Shown: in pieces, positions 1-12,565 of the stretch
Layout of the letters: every line of letters begins with the position of its first letter
Position numbering within the stretch: position 1 is the stretch's first letter
Assembly (NCBI RefSeq): GCF_014356525.2
Contig: NC_052508.1
Span: 43,565,858 to 43,629,857 of the forward strand
Direction: 5' to 3'
Length of the DNA stretch: 64,000 nt
Origin: Nilaparvata lugens
Lineage: Eukaryota; Arthropoda; Insecta; Hemiptera; Delphacidae
The notes under the pieces: model-generated
What the model was told of the DNA's origin: nothing
Databases searched by the model: none
What the model saw: only the letters and a program-made list of their open reading frames with translations
Position numbers and translations under genes: made by a program

Positions 1-452
1 AGTGCAATTTCCGTTTATCACGTTGTATCCACTGAGTTCTAAGTTCATCGACAGGTGCCGAATGACAGAAAACAGACAATTCTCTATGCTTTTTCTTAGG
101 TTAGGAAATGATAAACTGCAGTAAAGAAATTGTGATAGATCTTCCCTCTCAATTCACTATCATAGAACACAACTATGTAATGTACACTTTCACTCTAATA
201 CAAAACAGAGACGAATACTCATCAGTATTTTCCAAATATCTATAACTTTTACGAGACTATTTTTTGAAAACAATCACTAGTAGTACCAGTACTACCAACC
301 GAGTATGAATAAGTATAACCAAATATTATGAATATTTTGAGTTAACAAAAAATATGATTCTTCGTATCTATCATGTTTATTAACTTATTCATGAAAAGCT
401 GCATACATTTTTAACAAGAAGTTTAGATAATTTTTATAAAATGAATATTCGC
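1..452. other. AT-rich stretch, nothing identified
   Basis: No ORF with recognisable similarity, no RNA gene and no clear repeat was seen here. The base composition is that of intergenic or intronic insect DNA. Confidence 0.5.
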
Positions 453-572
453 TTTTATTGGTGGGGAGTTCCTGACGGAAGTTCCACCTTGCTTATATAT
501 CATTTAAGCCGTCAATGGGCCTTACGACTTTCATACTTCAGCCGGGACCGACAGTTTAACGTGCCTTTATGA
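453..572 (+). repeat. Dispersed repeat, copy a
   Basis: About 120 bp share long identical blocks with 54916-55040, including CGGAAGTTCCACCTTGC and CAGCCGGGACCGACA followed by TTTAACGT. Both copies are on the + strand. A weaker relative (TTCAGTCGTGACCAACAGTT) lies near 32278-32300. The parent element class is not evident; no coding capacity is visible. Confidence 0.6.
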
Positions 573-3148
573 TAATTTTAATTGTAGGATACAAATCAAT
601 TCTAACATAAACAAAGTTGAAGAATGGTCCTAGTCTTGTTAAAAAGTGGTCAAACATGTCCAGTTTGTTGATGGTTATAATTCCTATTTTATTCTTTTTT
701 GTTTGCTTTGAAGTTGTAATATTAGTATTCATTATTCATACAGCTAATTACATTAACTATTTCAGTGGTAGTACTAGATTAACAAAAAAAATATATATAT
801 ACCTACTCAATGAAGATATAATTAATATTCTTACCAATATAATGCATGTTCAAATACATGGGGAAGGACAGGACAATTGAGGTATTCTCTTCTGTATATT
901 TATATTGACAGAGTAAGATGTGGATGCTGTTATCAATTACCTGCATTATTTATGAATAAATGGAAAACTTCCATCTGATTCATCCAACTATCATACAGTT
1001 TGACCCGAGTTTTCTCTAAAATAATATTATTTAAATTTTGCATTTTAACTTGAATATTCAGTTTTGTGTGCCAGTGAATATTATAAATTTGATGTAAACC
1101 CCAAATTAAAATCTCATAAGAAATAATCCACTCGACAGACTCATCAGATATGAGGTTCTTGTAACTTCTACTATCTAATACACTTGGAATGGACTGCTGC
1201 AGTAGTTATGACTGCAATTTCTAAATGAGCAATTATTGTTTCCGGTATTTGTCATTCGCATACCAAAGCTGAGTCAGTAATTTCTTCGCTTTTAAAGTTA
1301 TGGTATTCCAGATAAACCATTATGTAAGTAGACAGGAAGAACGGACGTGCCAAATATTTTAAGACATTAACTCAATAGCATCTATTATGAAATATGTGCT
1401 ATGAGGTGTCAGTCTGTCACGTCACTTTTGTCAATTGTATTTGATGTACTTTCTCTTTTAGCGTACAACGCCTTTTTTATCACGTATCAGCTCACCTGAC
1501 TTGACTATTTAAAATATGTCGATGTCTGCAATGTAAGTTTGTAAGTTTCAAGAACATCGTTTAATTTTCTTTCATTTGAAAGAAAATTTCTCATTTGTAT
1601 TTCATGATATTTCTGTAAGCTCGTCATTGTTTATCATAATTTAGTGTAGTTTTCATAATTTTATCATCTGCTTTATTTTTCCTCATTTTTTTCGATTTCA
1701 TATGACCTCAATTGAATTAATTTCTTGACCATTGGTAGAATAGATTTTATTAAATCCTAAAAAATCTTGAAAAGACATGTTCACAATGCTATACTATACT
1801 TAACATCCTGCATATTCGTGAGATTTCATAATATGGAAGAGTAATATTTTCTAATCTCTACAATCAATCTTGCTCCGTTCAACCAATACACTTCTACAAC
1901 CAAGGTAGCTCGTGTCTAGGGCACTAAGAGGCGGTGGCGCCAATAGACCAGAATACGAAAAAAGCGGAAAATTTCATAATTCAAAATCAAGGATTACTTC
2001 TATTTCTTGATTATCCTTCTCACGAAAGGTCTCTCCCATTCAACCCTTGAAGTGTTCATTGACTCCTTCAATCCTACTCAGGAATCAGGTCCTTGTCAAG
2101 GTGTCATTTGAAGTATAAGAAGATTAAATTCAGCGATAGGTTTGTCTATTCATTGTATCCCCACTCTGAATATAATCCTATTCTTCGTTTTTTAGCCCAA
2201 GTCATCATAGAATAAAACAATCTTATAAGTTATCTCTGCCCAAGTTCTGCTTCCACTATTGATGTGAACTATGATATTCATAAATGACCACAAATAATAT
2301 CCTCGATAAGAATATTTTAATGTACTCGTTGGAAGTTCAATACATACGAAGAGATATCGCACTTCTTAGTTTGTCAGACTTTTGGTACTAAATGCAAAAT
2401 GGTATTATTCTGAGATATATTTTTTGTTTATCATACTCATTGATCAGGTACTTGACATTTCAACTCCATTCAATCTTAATGTCGTTCTTTAACCAATGAT
2501 CCATTAAACTTCAGATTTAGCTGTGAAACTTACAACTTTTTCATGATGATCTCAATCCACAATCTCTTTCTTATGTTTGTTGAATTTCACTTCATAACAA
2601 TTTCTACTTTATTAATTGCAGCTCGGAGTTGCAGCCATACCAATTTCGCAAGTTACACTGTCAGGATAGGCTCACTCTTCTTTTTCATACAATAGCCTTC
2701 TCCTTAATCTTGTCCCCCATGATAATTGATAAGCCTTAATAGTTAATTCTCACCTCTCATGTCCTTACTCCCGTCCCTATACCGTCCATGCTATCCTCCA
2801 CTATGGTGCTCCTATGTAATTCATGATTACTAATCCAGATTACTGACGATGTTCCCTTTTTATAAAATCGAAATAATGTTAATGAGAATGGTAAAATTTA
2901 ACATATTTTATATTTCAAACTTTGTCTGATATAAAGCTCTCTTATGAAGTAGTGATATCAATATTGTCTTCTCATAGTTCAAAAAATGTCTCTTATCTCC
3001 ATTAAATTGAAATAATCGATTTTTCTTAATTAGGTATGGAGTAATTCAATAAATTTGGCCATTTCCATTGGCTTAAACTTCTATAGAATCACGCTGAAGT
3101 ATCACTCAACATGCATCACTCAAGGGTTGCAGGCTTGCTGTTCTTTCA
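573..3148. other. AT-rich noncoding stretch
   Basis: An 87-codon open frame at 617-880 is hydrophobic and low in complexity and resembles no family I know. No splice-bounded coding segment, RNA gene or obvious repeat was recognised. Most likely intergenic. Confidence 0.45.
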
Positions 3149-3350
3149 GGGAACTATAAGAGCACTATAGGAACATAGAACCATTATCATAGTTCCATTA
3201 TTATAGAACACTTCTTATAGGGAACTACTGTATAAGAGCACTATAGAACTTTTATTATAGGGAACTATAAGAACACTATAGAACACTTATTATAGGGAAC
3301 TATAAGAACACTATAGAACACTATGAGGAACTATAAGAACAGCATTGAAC
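3149..3350 (+). repeat. Imperfect tandem repeat
   Basis: Four to five degenerate units of roughly 35-50 bp built on GGGAACTATAAGAACACTAT and AGAACACTTATTATA. Units vary in length and contain small deletions, as expected for a decaying minisatellite. Confidence 0.75.
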
Positions 3351-3429
3351 ATTTGAGATTGATTCAATATTCAGAATGATTTTTTAATATAATATATAAT
3401 AATGGATATTAATGAGAGGACTTGATTAG

Positions 3430-3860
3430 TTTGGAGAGCGGCTGTCCTCGTGTAAAGGAAGGCGGTTGTGCTCTGCTGTGGAGGAGCAGGAAGGATTTGG
3501 CACATGAAGCAGGCAGGGATCGACTCAATGAAGTTCTGTGCGCTTTCAGACTGATTTCATGGCTGGATTCTTCAGCACCTCCTGCGCTCTCTTTTTTTTA
3601 TCGTTTTCTCTTTCTGTTCGGCCATGCCAGGGCGGGGCCATACCAGATACCAAACTGCTACCAGCGAAAAATATTTCTTTCATAACCCCTTCCATCCACC
3701 GCACCGCACCTACCCATCAATTCCAACTTGCAATTGGAATTTGATTCTCTGCCGTCGCATCATTGTCACTCTCTCTCTCTCACTCCCCTGTCTGCTCTCT
3801 CTCTCTCTGTTATTGGAAACGTGGATGTTGTTGCCTTGTCTGGTATTTGCATTGGCATCC
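3430..3860. other. GC-richer segment with CT-rich tract, function unknown
   Basis: Base composition rises sharply against the AT-rich flanks. The 3' part carries a CT-dinucleotide tract at about 3768-3811. Overlapping open frames of 68-87 codons exist in all + frames but none resembles a known protein. It could be an untranslated exon, promoter or other conserved element; I cannot decide between these. Confidence 0.3.
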
Positions 3861-5870
3861 TCGGTAATACAGTAGAGTCTCCGGTCTAACAGCGATACTA
3901 TGCAAGTTACGTAATTCTTGGACGTATCATGAAGCTAGCTTGTAAAAGCTGTTTTGTTTCTTTGCTGAACATTTTCATCCTTAACTACACATCCGTAGTA
4001 GGGACACTCCCTATCTCCATAAATAAATAGTTCGGGTACAGATAGTGAGTTTTACCAAAGACAATATGAAGCTATAGTGAAATAGAGCTATCTGCTTTGT
4101 CTAATGACAGACAAGGATATCAATGTGATCAGTGAATCAATGTGCACCAGTCATCAGGTGCTGACTTCATAACTTGAATCTCACTACAGATCTGTTCTTT
4201 TCTGGTTTCTCCAAGTCTCCTTCTACAATCATTGATATAAATAGTTACGAGTCACAAGCTGGTATGAAGCGTGTTTCACCTTTGTAATTAGGTTTTATGT
4301 TCTAATGTGGTAAATAAAAAATTATGATTCTATTGCCGTCAGAACCCTGTGACCAGATTCACAAACTTTTTGCACCTAGAAATTGATAATTATTCTGAGT
4401 TCACGGGTAAGGCTGACAATTCTTGAGTAGACTACCCAACAAATTTCAAGAGAAATATACGTATGATCAGTGTGCTTGGAGCTGTAAAGTATATTAATAC
4501 TATCATATATCATTTTTCATATATCATATATCAATTCTATTGATATTAGATTTCTTGGAAATTACCGAATTGTAATTGACAAATTACTATCGTTCGCCTT
4601 CTTAGACATTTCTAATCTTCCATTATTTGTTTCTTTGATCAGTCGTATAACACATCAATCCCCATGAATAACGAACCCCAAAAAATAATATTGATATCAC
4701 ACAGATGGGAAAATTTATTTCTACGATCAATAATGTACATTATAAACAGATTTTCCAGGTAGCCTATTGTCGGAAAATATAGAAATAATCTATTTGATTC
4801 GATGAGATTGAGATGTGAGAGGGAGAGGACAGATCTATCTAGAGAAGGATGTACATATTTTGACAAATTATGACAAAGGTTCAGAGTATTCAATTATTGT
4901 TCAGTTGATATTTTAATCCAATCACCGTGTCTGGCCATTTTGATAATGTCAATGCTCCTTATTAGATAATTCAGTTGCAACTAGACGCATTTTTAGCTGC
5001 CAATTATGGTAAAAAGGAGCTTAGCAATTGGTGGCTGAACCTTGAGCCTTGAATATTGACCGGCCAATACAATTCTAATGAGCTGACAATTAATGACTTT
5101 AATCACACTCTTTGATTAGACGCGACAATATTTTAGAAACATTAATGTTTCACTGCTAATAGTTGTGAAACGATGTTTCTGTGTAGTTTGGTCATTGCTA
5201 CCTTATTTATCAGTAGTTGGGCATTTAAGGAGCTTCGGTTCAATTAAAGGGATTGCTTTGCCAAAACCGGAAACTTATCGAAAATATGATGCAAATTTCA
5301 AAGCAATTTCAATTAAGTATTAAGTCAGCATATTAATCGATTGATGAATCAATACTCTTCAGTGTCAGTTGTGAATTAGTCTAGAATTTAAATGAAAAAT
5401 AAAAAAAAACATTTTTTATTACTGTATCACTAATCCAATGAAAAAAAAAACTATTGGCTGATAGGATAGGAACCTGATTGGTCAATAATAAAACTTGTGA
5501 TCCATCTATCGGTCGCTTCCCTTGTAGGGAATGATTTGCGAGTATCAAACTCACCCGTTTTACAAGTTTATTTCAATAATAATCGATCAAATAATTTAAT
5601 TAAGTATTTTAAGCATTTGAATTCTTTTGAGAAAAAATGTTTAAAACTACAGTACAAATTTTAGCACTGGAGGATATTGGCACTGTGGGGTGTAATATTC
5701 TCAAATCACAACAGTGTTAAATAATTGAAGGTTGCAATATTATATTATGACAGTGCACAATATCATGTGACACCATGTTTATGAATGATATTGGATATAT
5801 AACGGGTTTCTGTTGACCTATTATAGCAACAAGGTGAATAGGCTTCCTCTGGCGACTTTTTCCTCAAGTA
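3861..5870. other. AT-rich noncoding stretch
   Basis: No recognisable gene, RNA or repeat family. An 84-codon minus-strand open frame at 4639-4893 has no family features. Confidence 0.4.
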
Positions 5871-5874
5871 GTAG

Positions 5875-5997
5875 TATATAAGTGGCCTTGACATTTTCAA
5901 GAATCAATAGTTCTATTTTGGTTCAAGTATTTACAGTTCACAGTGAACAGTACGCGTAGTTTATTTATGTTGTTGTTGATTTCATTAAGTGATACAG
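5875..5997 (+). promoter_or_regulatory. Candidate TATA promoter with short first exon
   Basis: A TATATAAG box sits at 5875-5882. Downstream is a leader, an ATG at 5967 opening a short hydrophobic frame (MLLLISLSDT), and a donor-like CAG|GTATAT after 5997. This is the layout of an insect secreted or cuticle-protein gene whose first exon holds only the start of a signal peptide. No matching downstream exon was found, so it may be chance. Confidence 0.25.
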
Positions 5998-6970
5998 GTA
6001 TATTTCAAGAAATTGTCTTTCGAGAAATAATAGCTTTCACTGAGCCTCTTTCTTGACATGGATTAGGCTACTCATTTATCAAAACAATTTCTGTTTCTCT
6101 ATTGATTGTATAAATGTACAATTTTAAAGAATTTCATTGATTTTTTGATTTCAATAAATAGAAAAATCCAGAATTTTTACTAAATTCTATTCAATTTTTT
6201 TTGTAATAAAGAAATTTGACTATTAAATTATTGATTCATCAAATTTGAAGTTTTGTAGAGTAGAAAGTAATTTGGATGATTTATTGTTCTCTTCTGACAA
6301 ATAACTTATTGGTTCCTCATTTTTTTCATGAAATCAAGTACTTACTTGTTTATTTGGTTAGCTGGCTTGGTTTAAGTAATATTTTAAGATGATGCTTATT
6401 TCTCCCACGAAATTTCTAAATAAATTATTGAAAGATAATAAGGTCTTCACTTGCATTCTATATTTCACTTGAATTGGATGAATGATCCACTTCTCTAAAC
6501 ATAAATATGTATCTTCTTTTTCTTCTATATAAGAGAGAGTAGGGAGGGTTGTGTTTGTTCGTGTGTTCGTTTGTTCGCATCAAAACATGTCAACTTGTGG
6601 ATTGCATACCGAAAAAACAGGAATGATTTAGATCTCCAAATTTTGCACAAAGATTCTAAAAATATCAATCTCGTGCACCTGGAAGCCCAAATTTCAATTT
6701 TCCTTTTCCTTTTTTCAGAATTAATGTTCAAACTTCATTAATGGTACATACGATTTCATAAAAAATCATCAAATCATATGATCGAAATTAAAAAAGGAAC
6801 ATATCTGTTCTATTATTGCTTTCTACCTGATACCACTTAACCTCAATAATATTTTTTTGATAATTGATAATATTTTTAATAATAATTATGAAATTTTTAT
6901 TTTAAATATAATAATAGTATTGTTTTGATAATTAATAAATATTTTCATTTTCACAAACTCTGTATAATAA

Positions 6971-7016
6971 TATCAGGACCTCCTAAATACTAAATGGTAT
7001 TTAGGAGGTCCTGATA
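6971..7016. repeat. Perfect 20-bp-arm hairpin
   Basis: Arms 6971-6990 and 6997-7016 are perfect reverse complements of 20 bp around a 6-nt loop (TAAATG). The inner part, CAGGACCTCC, recurs as another palindrome at 15309-15336. Confidence 0.9.
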
Positions 7017-7087
7017 ATATGATGAATGTGAAACAGCTGCATCAAAGAAATTATCTCAAAAATATCTGTTTAGAAAAAACATATTTA

Positions 7088-7870
7088 TGGCCAGTTGCTG
7101 CACGTAGGCCTGTTAAATATGGACGTTAACGCCGATTAAAAAATCAGCGTTAGTTTTACGGATTCATTTCTGTTCCACAAAGATCGGTTAGTTTTTAATC
7201 CCAATTAAGTTTTCCGATAAACTAACCAAGATTTTAACGGTTTCACAATCCGGCAACACTGTAGTTCAACCGACAGATGTTATTATTCTGAACCTTGGAC
7301 CAGTTATAGAATTATCATTCTATATTTTATATTATTATTATTCTATAACTTATTCTATTATTTTATATTTCATATTACTATTCTATAATTAGTACAAGTT
7401 CTGAACAAATGGCACATCAGTGAGGTTATGTTATTGAAGCGGTGACTATTCATTACGCATACACCATAAAAATGTTCTGTCTGTCACCAGTGTCGTGCTA
7501 TCTGCAGACGAACCAGATCGAAAACTAACGTCAAAAATAAGAATCTAATTTTGAATGCCAATATCAGCTAAATGCTCTTCTCTATTTTATTAACGGATGA
7601 AATTCATTCATATACAGTATTTAGCTTATACTTTGAATTCTGTAGTTTTTTTTTTACCAAAACTAATTGGAAGACCAGTAGGTACATAATCGGCGTTAGT
7701 TGGGTTAACATTTTTTGGTTAAAATTTTTTACACCGGTTAGTTTAATCTGCGTTATCGCTTGAAATTTCTGTTTTGTGCAACCAAAATGCATCGGTTAGC
7801 GCTAATCTCGATTAAAGTATAGCATTTTATCGTGATTAAACGTTAACCGACGTACGTGCAACTGAGGGAT
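7088..7870. mobile_element. Degenerate TIR DNA element
   Basis: The left end (CAGTTGCTGCACGTA near 7092) and the reverse complement of the right end (CAGTTGCACGTACGTCGG near 7862) are related, and both sides carry repeated GTTAACG/GGTTAG/GATTAA motifs in opposite orientation. The interior has no transposase. Arms are diverged and contain indels, so the boundaries are approximate. Confidence 0.35.
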
Positions 7871-8352
7871 AGTTTTGAAACTTCGTTTTCCTGATGCAAT
7901 GTATAGGCTGCCTACACGTGGCATGGATTATTAATTTTTCAGCTAGAACAGTTTTTTGAGACAAAGTGCTAAATAAACGTCTACAGTTTCATCAATGCTG
8001 TATCGGAAATATGAAAACACATGCAGTTAATATGTCTTTGTATAAAGGTGCTGATAATTTACATAAAGAAATTATTCTCTTCCATTTTTATTCAATTTTT
8101 AAATTTCAAAATTATTCGAGCCCTGATAGAATGACTGACTCACTGTACAGTCAGTCGAAAATTTTTATATTGGAATGAGGGGTATTTTGGCAAGCTGAGC
8201 AAAAAAGTAAGGTCCTATGCACCCTTTCGTTATATCTTCAAATGAAAAATTAGTTTCGTGGGTTGTCAAAACTCCCTCTGAAAGGGAAACTATTCAACTT
8301 ATTCTATCTTTTAGTAAAATAACAATGATCATCCATCCATCTATCCTCTTCC

Positions 8353-9097
8353 ATACTATAATAAAGGAAAGAACTGGATTTTACACGTATATACGTGTAA
8401 AGTATAGGAAAATTATGTTTGACGCATCATCACTTCTGAAATACTGGACTGATTAACTTGAAATTTTGCATATAGATTCTTGCTTAATCGAGGATGGTTA
8501 TAGACCTATTTTCAATTCTTCAAGATTTGATTACATCAAGTTTTCAGTTTCTCAAGTTTTCAATTATTTGTCAAGCTTCCAGTTGTTGTAAGGAAGCAGC
8601 AGAACATTTCTCTTGAAAGGGAAATTGGAAGATAGGTATGATTGGGTAATCATACCATTATCATATCATATCATTATCAATTATGATAAAAACAGGTTTT
8701 CCGTCGCAAATTTTTTTCCGCCATTTTGAATTCAACTTCTTTTTTTTAATTGAAAGGTGGGCATTTGATACATGATTCCGATTTCCAGAGAAAATGTATG
8801 GTGAAAAACGCACATCGATATCTCAAACCTTTCAAAATTTATTCTCTTTCATTTCCTTTATTATAGTATAGAACTGGCTTGAACACGTATACACGTGTAA
8901 AGGATAGGAAAATTATGTTTGACGCATCATCACATCTGAACTACTGGACTGATTTACTTGAAATGTTGCATATAAATTCTTAATCAACCGAGGATTCTTA
9001 TAGGCCTATTTTCAATTTTTCTAGATTTCATTACGTCAAGTTTCCAGTTTGTGAAGTTTTTAAAATAGACCCTTGCGAAGCACGGGCTACCTGCTAG
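8353..9097 (+). mobile_element. Non-autonomous Helitron, internally duplicated
   Basis: The right end has the canonical Helitron terminus: a GC-rich hairpin at 9070-9086 (CCCTTGCGAAGCACGGG) followed by CTAG at 9094-9097 and then T. Inside, 8370-8560 is repeated at 8870-9060 with an offset of exactly 500 bp. Each unit begins AGAACTGG and contains ACACGTATA..ACGTGTAAA and a shared GACGCATCATCAC block. No Rep/helicase coding remains. The 5' end is uncertain; the two unit starts are preceded by the same 16-mer in opposite orientation. Confidence 0.7.
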
Positions 9098-9299
9098 TAG
9101 CTTGATAAAAAGGGAGGGGAGATGGTGCTGAACAGTACTGAAAACAGAAAACATACATAATGTAATTAACTATTCATATAATCATGTTACTTCACCTATA
9201 TAATTCCTTTCGCCTTATATTTGTTGATTCACTTAACTTGCTTTTCAGGGAATTTCTACTTCTGCAGACTTCGGCCAAATTTTATAGATACTTTTATCT

Positions 9300-9362
9300 A
9301 AAGTAGTAGTCATCTCTCATCATCATCCCTCTCACTCATTACCCACGCTTATGGGCATCACC
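9300..9362 (+). repeat. Possible SINE tail fragment
   Basis: The stretch CACTCATTACCCACG at about 9331-9345 resembles the tails of the two SINEs in this window (TTACCCACG preceded by ATCACC-type sequence). No promoter region is attached, so this would be a 5'-truncated copy. Confidence 0.25.
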
Positions 9363-10299
9363 CTAAAAAAAATAATAATGAAAGTCCAAAATCCGAAACA
9401 ATTGAGAACTGGTTAACCCAGCGACCAACATCATACCTAATCGCTCATTATATGAGTGACTAGCAAGCCAACAGTGTATTGGGCGTCCTTTTGGAGTTAT
9501 GGTAATTCCGTTGGAAGGGTGACTGTTCTGACAACAGGCTAAAAACCTTTTACTGGTGATATATTCTGAATTTTTCGATTTGTTTACTATCAAACTATTA
9601 AAACAACCAAGTTTTCTCAGGAAACAAAAATTTCCGAAAATATCAATGAAAGTTATTTCATTTTTAAAAAATGACCAAATATAACTCAACAAAAATTTAT
9701 TTTTGCTCATTATTTGTAAATGGAATTACTTTCTCAAAAAAATTATTTCCATGAAATTATCGTTTTATTCTATCAACAATACGGTGGCATGAAAAATGTA
9801 TCCTTAAAATTCCATGGATTCATCTCATGAAATCAAATCATGAGAAAACTTCTCATTCAAATCATGAGAAAACTTTTTTGAGAAAAATTTTGATAGCTTG
9901 ATAGTATACAAATCGAAAAAAATGAAAAATATCAACAGTAAAAAGTTTTTTCCTTTTTTTATTTCAACTGGAACTTAAGAATAATTCAAAATCACCTCTT
10001 GATAACTTGGTTCACACCCAAAACCTAAAGCAGTATGTGCATTCATCTGTGATCATTATAACCCAGACACAGCTCTCATGTTGACAACATCCTCAATTAA
10101 AGTTGATTTTATTTATTATTCAGAATATAATATATTTTTATAAATCTTTATGATGGACTTTACTTACGAGATTTAAACTTTTTGAAATTAAATTTCCCTT
10201 TATATTAGGTTACCAGATGTCCTCAGCTGGCTGAAAGCATTCAAAGATGTACATTCTTTTCGTGGAAACCACGTATCTCCACACCAATTCCTGCTGTCA
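9363..10299. other. AT-rich stretch with unassigned 115-codon minus ORF
   Basis: A minus-strand open frame at 9363-9710 encodes 115 residues that I do not recognise. Its composition is consistent with chance. The rest of the stretch is AT-rich with a small direct duplication (AATCATGAGAAAACTT) at about 9837-9876. Confidence 0.3.
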
Positions 10300-11030
10300 G
10301 AAAATTATCGGTTTTGGCTATTTTTGGAATGCGACTCGGCGATGATGAGGACGAAGAAAAAATGCGAGGAAAAGATTATGAAAAAGATGAAGGTAGAGAT
10401 TAGAAGACGAAGAAGAGGTTTGGGGTTGGGGTCATCTGGAGCAAAGGCCCTTGCTGGAGGTCGAATGGTTGGTTGGTGGGAAGGGGGGGAGGTTTGGTAC
10501 ACTCAAAGTAGAATGGAGGAGGAGGAGGAGGAGAACAGTTGGCCAGAGGCAGACGTTGCGCGTAAAAAAGAATCGAAAAAGAACGAGAGGGTATCAGTAT
10601 ATAAGTTGTGTGCTGGAAGTTCTTGGACTGTTTGGAGTTTGTTGCCAGGATGATGAGTGGGAGGGGTGGAAAGGTAAGGCGAAGGCAACGAAGGACGACT
10701 GCATTCCTTCGTACTATTCCCCTCCCGCACCACATGCATTGCCACCCCTCTTTCTCGTCTGTCTGATTGATTCTCAAATTGGCTCAAATTCCACGAGCCC
10801 CCGCACGCACGCACTCATCCACCCGGACTCGCTCACCTTTTAAAGCAGTGTCAGACCCTTCCCCCACCCCCCGGGGTTATCTCCAATTTTGTTTGAGTTC
10901 GCGCCGTTGGCAACGGTTTCCCCTTCCCACCCAGTTGTAATTGGTATGGTTCCTCTGGAACGCGGCGAACCCCAGGCTCCCTTTGCATTGACATTCGGCC
11001 TGCAGAACAGCTCTAAACGTCTATTTCTAG
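10300..11030 (+). promoter_or_regulatory. GC-rich island, candidate promoter/5' UTR of the FERM gene
   Basis: This is one of the few GC-rich segments in the window and lies 0.9-1.6 kb upstream of the proposed first coding exon at 11889. It contains a TATATAAG box at 10598-10605, a purine-rich part (10320-10560) and a pyrimidine-rich, CpG-containing part (10690-10990). A donor-like AAG|GTAAGG follows 10673. Many overlapping open frames occur on both strands but none resembles a known protein, as expected for untranslated GC-rich DNA. Assignment to the downstream gene rests on position alone. Confidence 0.35.
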
Positions 11031-11870
11031 TCAATAGATATATTGTGTGCTTCATTTGTCGTCTCGTGAATTATAATTAATTTGGGCCTCTGTAGCGACA
11101 CCAGTTAGTATGTGCAGCTAGGCAAGACTCCTTGGGTGCAGCCTGTGAGCGATACCCTATATCAGAACTGTTGGCTGCATGGATGAGACTTGGGCAAAAA
11201 AAGTTTTCTTTGAATGAGAATTGAAAAGAATTTTTAATTTACCAATTACTTTCAAATGTTAAATTGAAGTATTATAATTTCCCATTATTAACGAATAATT
11301 GAATGGACTGGTTACACAGAAACGTCAAAGGTAGTGGATGATGTGTAAAGCAGATTTCTTTAGAAAAGTACTCAGGCTATTGCAATTGAGAGGCGGACAT
11401 CGAATCATCTATACAAATATTTGTATTTCATTATTGAACAAATCTACTTATCCAAGAAATGTCCAATAAAACGATATCTAATCTTTAAATTTATAAAAAC
11501 TCTAAAAACTGTAAACTCAAAACTAAAAACTCTAAAACTCGACTCTATCAATCGTTCTTGAACAAAAACCTATAAAACAACCAACCAATTTATATATACC
11601 TATGAAAACATTTCCTTCACTGATTTCCAATAGAATATCAATATATCTTGACAAAACCAAAGTACTCCCTTTATTTCTACAATGCATGCTTGCCCCTCTA
11701 GACCGGAAATTTATGATATTATTCATAAACAATTCAATAATAACAGTTTTTGTTTTCATTTTGTGAAATGGTAATCAATTGACTTCGATTTAGTTATAAA
11801 AACATATAAAAGAACTTCCGTAAATAGCAAGTATTTAAACGTGATATTAGATTGTATTTAAGCTTTTTAT
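11031..11870. other. AT-rich sequence upstream of exon 1
   Basis: No recognisable repeat, RNA or coding exon. It may hold the 5' UTR or a short leader intron of the gene that starts at 11889. Confidence 0.4.
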
Positions 11871-11888
11871 TGAAATGACGTCAGCGGA

Positions 11889-11978
11889 ATGTTGTTGAAT
11901 TGGCTCCTCATCATCATGCCGGCTCAGTGTTGCGTCATAGCTTTGATTTCTGCCGACTATGTCCAAGCAACATTCAAG
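11889..11978 (+). CDS. ex: Expanded/FRMD6-family FERM protein, candidate exon 1
   Basis: An in-frame TGA at 11871 is followed by ATG codons at 11889 and 11916; the frame stays open to a donor AAG|GTAATG after 11978 and ends in phase 0. The residues after the second Met (CVIALISADYVQATFK) have the alternating hydrophobic pattern of strands beta1-beta2 of a FERM F1 lobe. They join the phase-0 exon at 49733 (PKTRTRELYKQTC) with the spacing expected of FERM proteins and no gap. Either ATG could be used. A palindromic TGACGTCA lies at 11876-11883. The link to exon 2 crosses about 37.8 kb and is inferred from phase and fold fit, not from a transcript. Confidence 0.55.
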
Positions 11979-12565
11979 GTAATGCGTCTCGTATGCACGT
12001 ATCTCAAACTTGTACTTGTGCTTGTATGTTGGATAAAAAATTATGACTTATTCTTGGTCAGGTTATAAGTAATTCTTACTTATTATTGTTGACATTGTAG
12101 GTCTGTATTTCCTGATTTTTCTTGAAGTCAATTAAGTGAGAGGAGGTAGTAAGGAGGAAGATTGAATTTTTTTGTAAAATTGAATAAATTTTAAAAAATA
12201 CTTTTTCTCTAGTAAAAATTAGCTATCCTTTTCCATTCATTATGATGAGCCACACTTTTATGTATATTATTTAACCTTGTTTAAAGTTGTTTTCGATTGT
12301 ACATTGAGTCTGAGTGTATTATTTATATACTATATTCACTATATATACATTATATACGATATATTATATCCTATGTAATTTTATTCTGTGTGGATCCGTG
12401 AGAACCGTGAGAATGAGAATATAAACTCGCAGTGGTATTTATAGTGGATATTAAACTTAGGTTACCGGTTACCTTCTTTACTCAATGATCAAATGCACTC
12501 CCAAATCAAATTAGAGAGTCAAGCGGGCTTCACCCGTACATTGAGGCATTGTCTTTTAGAAAAAA

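Noticed and set aside
10650..10673. ATGATGAGTGGGAGGGGTGG start with GTAAGG donor as exon 1 of the FERM gene
   Set aside because: Phase is compatible but the eight codons cannot supply FERM strands beta1-beta2, whereas 11889-11978 can.
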